Source: Sporosarcina sp. BP05 (GTDB lineage Bacteria > Bacillota > Bacilli > Bacillales_A > Planococcaceae). Taken from it: 64,000 bases of DNA. Both the position numbers and the translations under genes were made by a program. Of this stretch, positions 63,900-64,000 are shown in pieces. The first letter of the stretch is position 1. Each line of letters begins with the position of its first letter. The stretch is from assembly GCF_014282005.1 (NCBI RefSeq), contig NZ_JACFTD010000016.1:1-64000 (forward strand), in the 5' to 3' direction. The notes beneath the pieces are model-generated. The model saw only the letters and a program-made list of their open reading frames with translations. It made no database searches and was not told where the DNA came from.

Positions 63900-64000
63900 A
63901 TGGTGGTAATTAGAACTGATCAAGCAAAAATAATCGCCTCTTCTGTACGAGTAACCAGCTATAGTTCAAGTCCTAAAGTAATGGACAGTTTCGATAAAGT
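63900..64000 (+). CDS. Possible partial ORF at window end
   Basis: An ATG at 63900 opens a frame that runs off the window (MVVIRTDQAKIIASSVRVTS onward). No ribosome site is seen and no family recognised. The reverse strand is also largely open here, so this is weak. Confidence 0.22.
   Translation, partial: MVVIRTDQAKIIASSVRVTSYSSSPKVMDSFDK

Overview
The window is chromosomal DNA from a low-to-mid GC Gram-positive rod of the order Bacillales, most likely Planococcaceae (Sporosarcina-like). Support: AAGGAGG-type ribosome binding sites, frequent TTG/GTG starts, short U-tailed terminators, an S-box riboswitch, a bacilliredoxin (BrxC/YtxJ), a des-desK-desR cold-membrane module, SigL, and spore-associated DUF4183 proteins. 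Genus assignment is inference. No rRNA, tRNA, complete insertion sequence or CRISPR array is visible.

Region 1 (1-13.9 kb) is a hexarate (D-glucarate/D-galactarate) catabolic island: a tripartite tricarboxylate-type transporter (tctBAC), galactarate dehydratase (garD), 5-dehydro-4-deoxyglucarate dehydratase (kdgD), 2,5-dioxovalerate dehydrogenase, an MFS hexarate permease, glucarate dehydratase (gudD) and a GntR/FCD regulator. Two D-2-hydroxyacid dehydrogenases and an ornithine-cyclodeaminase-family enzyme are additions I would not expect. The tct and kdgD promoters share a near-identical layout with a palindrome (TGTCTTA-CAA-TAAGACA) over the -10, a candidate operator of the GntR regulator.

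Region 2 (14-31.9 kb) is mixed. It holds a SAM-I riboswitch with no methionine gene behind it, separated by an intergenic repeat from a PF04199 cyclase/hydrolase gene. The 3' end of that gene has been tandemly multiplied. Then come two ABC export clusters (one with a YtrA-like regulator), tldD/tldE, mscL, an alkyltransferase-like protein, a PAP2 phosphatase, a PlsY-like acyltransferase next to a GNAT-aminotransferase fusion, brxC and a fabG-type SDR.

Region 3 (32-46 kb) has an M24 peptidase, an orphan sigma-54 promoter with a decayed M24 gene fragment, a hydantoinase/oxoprolinase operon (hyuA-hyuB-cupin-NCS1 permease) led by an XRE-cupin regulator, the des-desKR module and the kynUBA tryptophan-to-anthranilate operon.

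Region 4 (46.5-56.3 kb) is the most striking part. A PAS-AAA+ sigma-54 activator is divergent from an operon with a perfect -24/-12 promoter. The operon encodes a ferredoxin reductase, a ferredoxin, a CntA-like Rieske oxygenase, an aldehyde dehydrogenase and a tartrate/D-malate dehydrogenase, followed by a BCCT carrier and by rpoN (sigL) itself. The simplest reading is a self-contained, sigma-54-controlled carnitine (or related quaternary amine) degradation system: uptake, cleavage to trimethylamine plus malic semialdehyde, oxidation to D-malate, decarboxylation to pyruvate.

Region 5 (56.4-64 kb) holds a small membrane protein, a D,D-carboxypeptidase, an Rpn/PD-(D/E)XK gene broken by one stop codon, dsdA, a YqcI/YcgG protein, a DDAH-like amidinohydrolase, two DUF4183 proteins and a 46-residue gene that is easily missed.
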